Shown piece after piece: positions 62,993 to 64,000 of a DNA stretch of 64,000 bases. Under the pieces are notes generated by a model that saw only the letters and a program-made list of their open reading frames with translations, searched no databases and was not told the DNA's origin. The translations under genes were made by a program, and so were the position numbers. This DNA comes from JANMCE01 sp963791625. Lineage in GTDB: Bacteria > Actinomycetota > Acidimicrobiia > Acidimicrobiales > Ilumatobacteraceae. The DNA lies in contig CAWBTA010000006.1 in assembly GCA_963791625.1 (NCBI GenBank), forward strand, positions 1,736,001-1,800,000, read 5' to 3'. The first letter of the stretch is position 1; the number at the start of each line of letters is the position of its first letter.

Positions 62993-64000
62993 CTACGGCG
63001 ACACCGGTCGGACATGTCCGACCACCAGCGCAGCGACCGCGATCACCGGCACGATGAGAATTGCCAGTCGCAGCCCAACGACGTCGGCGATGACGCCGAG
63101 TGCAAGCGGTGATGTGGTGACGGCCGTTCCCGATGCCAGCGATGCGAGTGCACCGAGACTGCTGGTGTCGGCGTGCGGCGCCGCGGCATAGAGACGATCG
63201 ACGCTCGCGGTGTAGACCGGGCCGGCCGTCAGCCCGAGGATGGCCAGCACCACAACCTTTCCGGCGAGTGACGGCACCACCCACAACAGTAGGGCACCAA
63301 GCCCGGTGGCGGCCAGACACCACTCGCGCAGAGCCGGACCCACCAGCGGCGCGATCCTCGGAATGAGCAGGCGCGAGACGAACAGCGAAAGACCGAACAC
63401 CGAACCGAGGATCGGGGCAAGGCCGGCGCTTGAATGGCCGACCTCTTTCAGATACACGGTCGCCCAGACACCGATCGGGAAGTCAACCATGACGGCCATC
63501 GCCACATCACGCCACGCACGTCTCACGGCGCGGTCGCCGAACAATCGCCAGGCAGGCTCCACGTGATGCAGCACGGCGGGAGGAATACTCGCGCCACGGC
63601 CCACGACGAGCAGTACCGCAAGCAGCGTTAGAGCAAAGAGCATGAACGTCACTCGCCACGACCCGTTGGCGCTGATTGTGGCGCCGATTGCGAGGGCCAA
63701 GGTCATCCCGCAGAGCGGCGGATAGGCGTTGGTAGCGGCGAACGCGGCCGAGCGATTCTCGCCATGGTGATCAGCCAGAAGGCCAGGCTGCACCATCACG
63801 ATCGCGGCAGCCGAAAAGCCGCTCACGACTGCGCCAAGCAACGTCACAGCCACAACCTGACCGAGACAGAAAATGCCGACGCCGAAGACCACGCCCGTGC
63901 ACGCACCCCAGAACACCCTCGCTCGACCGACGCGTGCAGTCAGCTGATTTCCGAACGACCCTGCGACCAGCATCCCGATGCCGAACGTCGAGCCATGCAG
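62993..64000 (-). CDS. MFS transporter (5' end outside window)
   Basis: At least 336 residues with nine or more transmembrane segments; the frame stays open to the window edge (HGSTFGIGML before the first internal ATG), so the N-terminal helices are missing. Different MFS branch from its neighbour. Substrate unknown. Confidence 0.8.
   Translation of the reverse strand: MHGSTFGIGMLVAGSFGNQLTARVGRARVFWGACTGVVFGVGIFCLGQVVAVTLLGAVVSGFSAAAIVMVQPGLLADHHGENRSAAFAATNAYPPLCGMTLALAIGATISANGSWRVTFMLFALTLLAVLLVVGRGASIPPAVLHHVEPAWRLFGDRAVRRAWRDVAMAVMVDFPIGVWATVYLKEVGHSSAGLAPILGSVFGLSLFVSRLLIPRIAPLVGPALREWCLAATGLGALLLWVVPSLAGKVVVLAILGLTAGPVYTASVDRLYAAAPHADTSSLGALASLASGTAVTTSPLALGVIADVVGLRLAILIVPVIAVAALVVGHVRPVSP

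Noticed and set aside
1..64000. CRISPR arrays, tRNA or rRNA genes, insertion sequences, prophage
   Set aside because: No regularly spaced repeats, cloverleaf-forming segments, transposase motifs or phage genes were seen.

Overview
The window comes from a high-GC actinomycete-like bacterium. LpqC-type and other secreted lipoproteins, a TIGR03086-type protein, a DUF222/HNH endonuclease, a Rossmann/DUF2520 protein, a septum-formation-like protein, a PriA-type HisA relic and many GTG/TTG starts all point to Actinomycetota. Acidimicrobiia is my guess, not something the sequence proves. No rRNA, tRNA, CRISPR array, phage or insertion sequence was recognised.

Layout. 1-9.5 kb is housekeeping: a truncated rRNA methyltransferase, a secreted esterase, a cold-shock protein divergent from a DEAD-box helicase, a DUF2520 protein and a heterodimeric ABC exporter. 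9.5-13.8 kb is a four-gene binding-protein-dependent ABC importer. 13.8-23.7 kb is mixed: acyltransferase, carboxylesterase, worn DUF222/HNH and VapC genes, an FAD amine oxidase, an M1 peptidase, a flavodoxin, selD with an in-frame UGA at its active site, and a TIGR03086 protein. 23.8-25.8 kb is a small operon with a dihydropteroate-synthase-like protein, two copies of a small protein family annotated elsewhere as 'virulence factor', and a DUF1638 protein. 26.8-36 kb (minus strand) holds an MttB-family methyltransferase, a sarcosine/dimethylglycine dehydrogenase, sarcosine oxidase genes in the order A-G-B-D and a homocysteine S-methyltransferase, preceded by a Rieske oxygenase. 37-42 kb is accessory and worn (GNAT fragment, DUF4143 ATPase, hisA/priA relic). 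42.3-44.7 kb is iclR-betA. 46.1-52.6 kb is a tight six-gene plus-strand operon: corrinoid protein, small 'virulence factor' protein, methyltetrahydrofolate methyltransferase, reductive activator of corrinoid proteins, second MttB homologue, MetF-like reductase. 56.1-60.4 kb holds etfA, etfB and a second dimethylglycine-dehydrogenase-like gene, divergent from a GntR regulator. Transporters and small proteins fill the rest.

How it fits together (inference). The window encodes a nearly complete route from choline to glycine plus one-carbon units. A BetA-like dehydrogenase would make betaine. Non-pyrrolysine MttB proteins would pass a methyl group to the corrinoid protein and then to tetrahydrofolate. 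The MetF-like enzyme would oxidise methyl-THF. The dehydrogenases, ETF and sarcosine oxidase would remove the last two methyl groups as methylene-THF. The least understood parts are the three paralogous ~100-residue proteins, DUF1638 and the dihydropteroate-synthase-like protein that travel with these genes.

Caution. Six otherwise well-conserved genes each carry exactly one extra base (near 4002, 24592, 32430, 35656, 45318 and 54344) and selD has a frame loss near 22780. I treat the six as probably intact genes with uncorrected single-base insertions, but the alternative of real decay is open.
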